DNA from: Psittacicella gerlachiana
GTDB lineage: Bacteria > Pseudomonadota > Gammaproteobacteria > Enterobacterales > Psittacicellaceae
DNA length: 45,957 nt
NCBI RefSeq assembly: GCF_003585965.1
Contig: NZ_NRJF01000020.1
Span: forward strand, 1 to 45,957
Direction: 5' to 3'
The DNA's letters: not shown here
Below: more model-generated notes on this DNA
What the model was told of the DNA's origin: nothing
Databases searched by the model: none
Seen by the model: only the letters and a program-made list of their open reading frames with translations
How positions within the stretch are numbered: the first letter of the stretch is position 1

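Noticed and set aside
2598-45428. Dozens of long open frames on the plus strand opposite the giant gene, the longest at 15864-17300 (478 codons), Leu/Val/Ala/Thr-rich and resembling membrane proteins
   Set aside because: Nearly all share one antisense register (starts divisible by 3) and follow the repeat pattern of the sense strand; none shows a convincing ribosome binding site or a recognisable domain. They are compositional shadows of the repetitive sense gene.
45839-45841. The Met at 45841 as the true start of the giant protein
   Set aside because: The frame stays open for 38 codons further right and encodes TPS-type landmarks (GGFIETSG, NWLIDP) there; no Shine-Dalgarno precedes the Met. 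It is internal.
1997-45957. RTX type I exoprotein or classical autotransporter as the identity of the giant protein
   Set aside because: No GGxGxDxLx repeats are seen, and the C-terminus is a basic, partly helical cap without the amphipathic strands and terminal aromatic of an outer-membrane barrel. The TPS/HMW motifs at the right edge fit better.

Overview
The window holds two intact-frame genes and one gene remnant. It is dominated by a single enormous leftward gene (1997 to the right edge, 45957) encoding more than 14,650 residues of an exported HMW/FHA-like adhesin of the two-partner secretion (TPS) type. The organism is most likely a Gram-negative, AT-rich gammaproteobacterium, perhaps related to Pasteurellaceae. 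That placement is an inference from the resemblance of the giant protein to Haemophilus HMW1/HMW2 adhesins, and the window contains no rRNA or tRNA to test it.

Layout from left to right: 1-152 has no gene but carries a perfect 24-bp palindrome and a plausible promoter. 153-293 is a rightward KilA-N-domain remnant with an in-frame TGA, ending in a perfect 32-bp palindrome (269-300). 339-1493 is a leftward membrane-anchored metallo-beta-lactamase-fold hydrolase of the RomA/UlaG/NAPE-PLD-like group, with a good promoter at 1587-1615. 1616-1927 has no convincing gene. 1928-1969 is a strong terminator for the giant gene. 1997-45957 is the giant gene.

The giant gene's true start is not in the window. 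The frame runs open for 38 more codons right of the first in-window Met (45841), and those codons encode GGFIETSG and NWLIDP, the landmarks that normally close the TPS secretion domain in HMW/FHA proteins. The missing N-terminus (signal peptide plus TPS domain) should lie just beyond 45957. The rest is a predicted beta-helix shaft saturated with N-X-S/T sequons and built of nested repeats: coils of about 21 residues; arrays of 63, 64, 65, 85, 107-108 and 127 residues; a 244-residue module present 11 times; a 464-486-residue repeat in the N-terminal third; and eight macro-modules. It ends in a 157-residue non-repetitive cap with two cysteines.

The strongest candidate for something undescribed is this protein itself: an HMW-like, probably heavily N-glycosylated adhesin about ten times the length of HMW1. 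Its repeat architecture shows coil-by-coil growth, recent tandem duplication and a 1.6-kb internal segmental duplication, all preserving the reading frame. No secretion (HMW1B-like) or glycosylation (HMW1C-like) partner follows it; if present, they lie outside the window.
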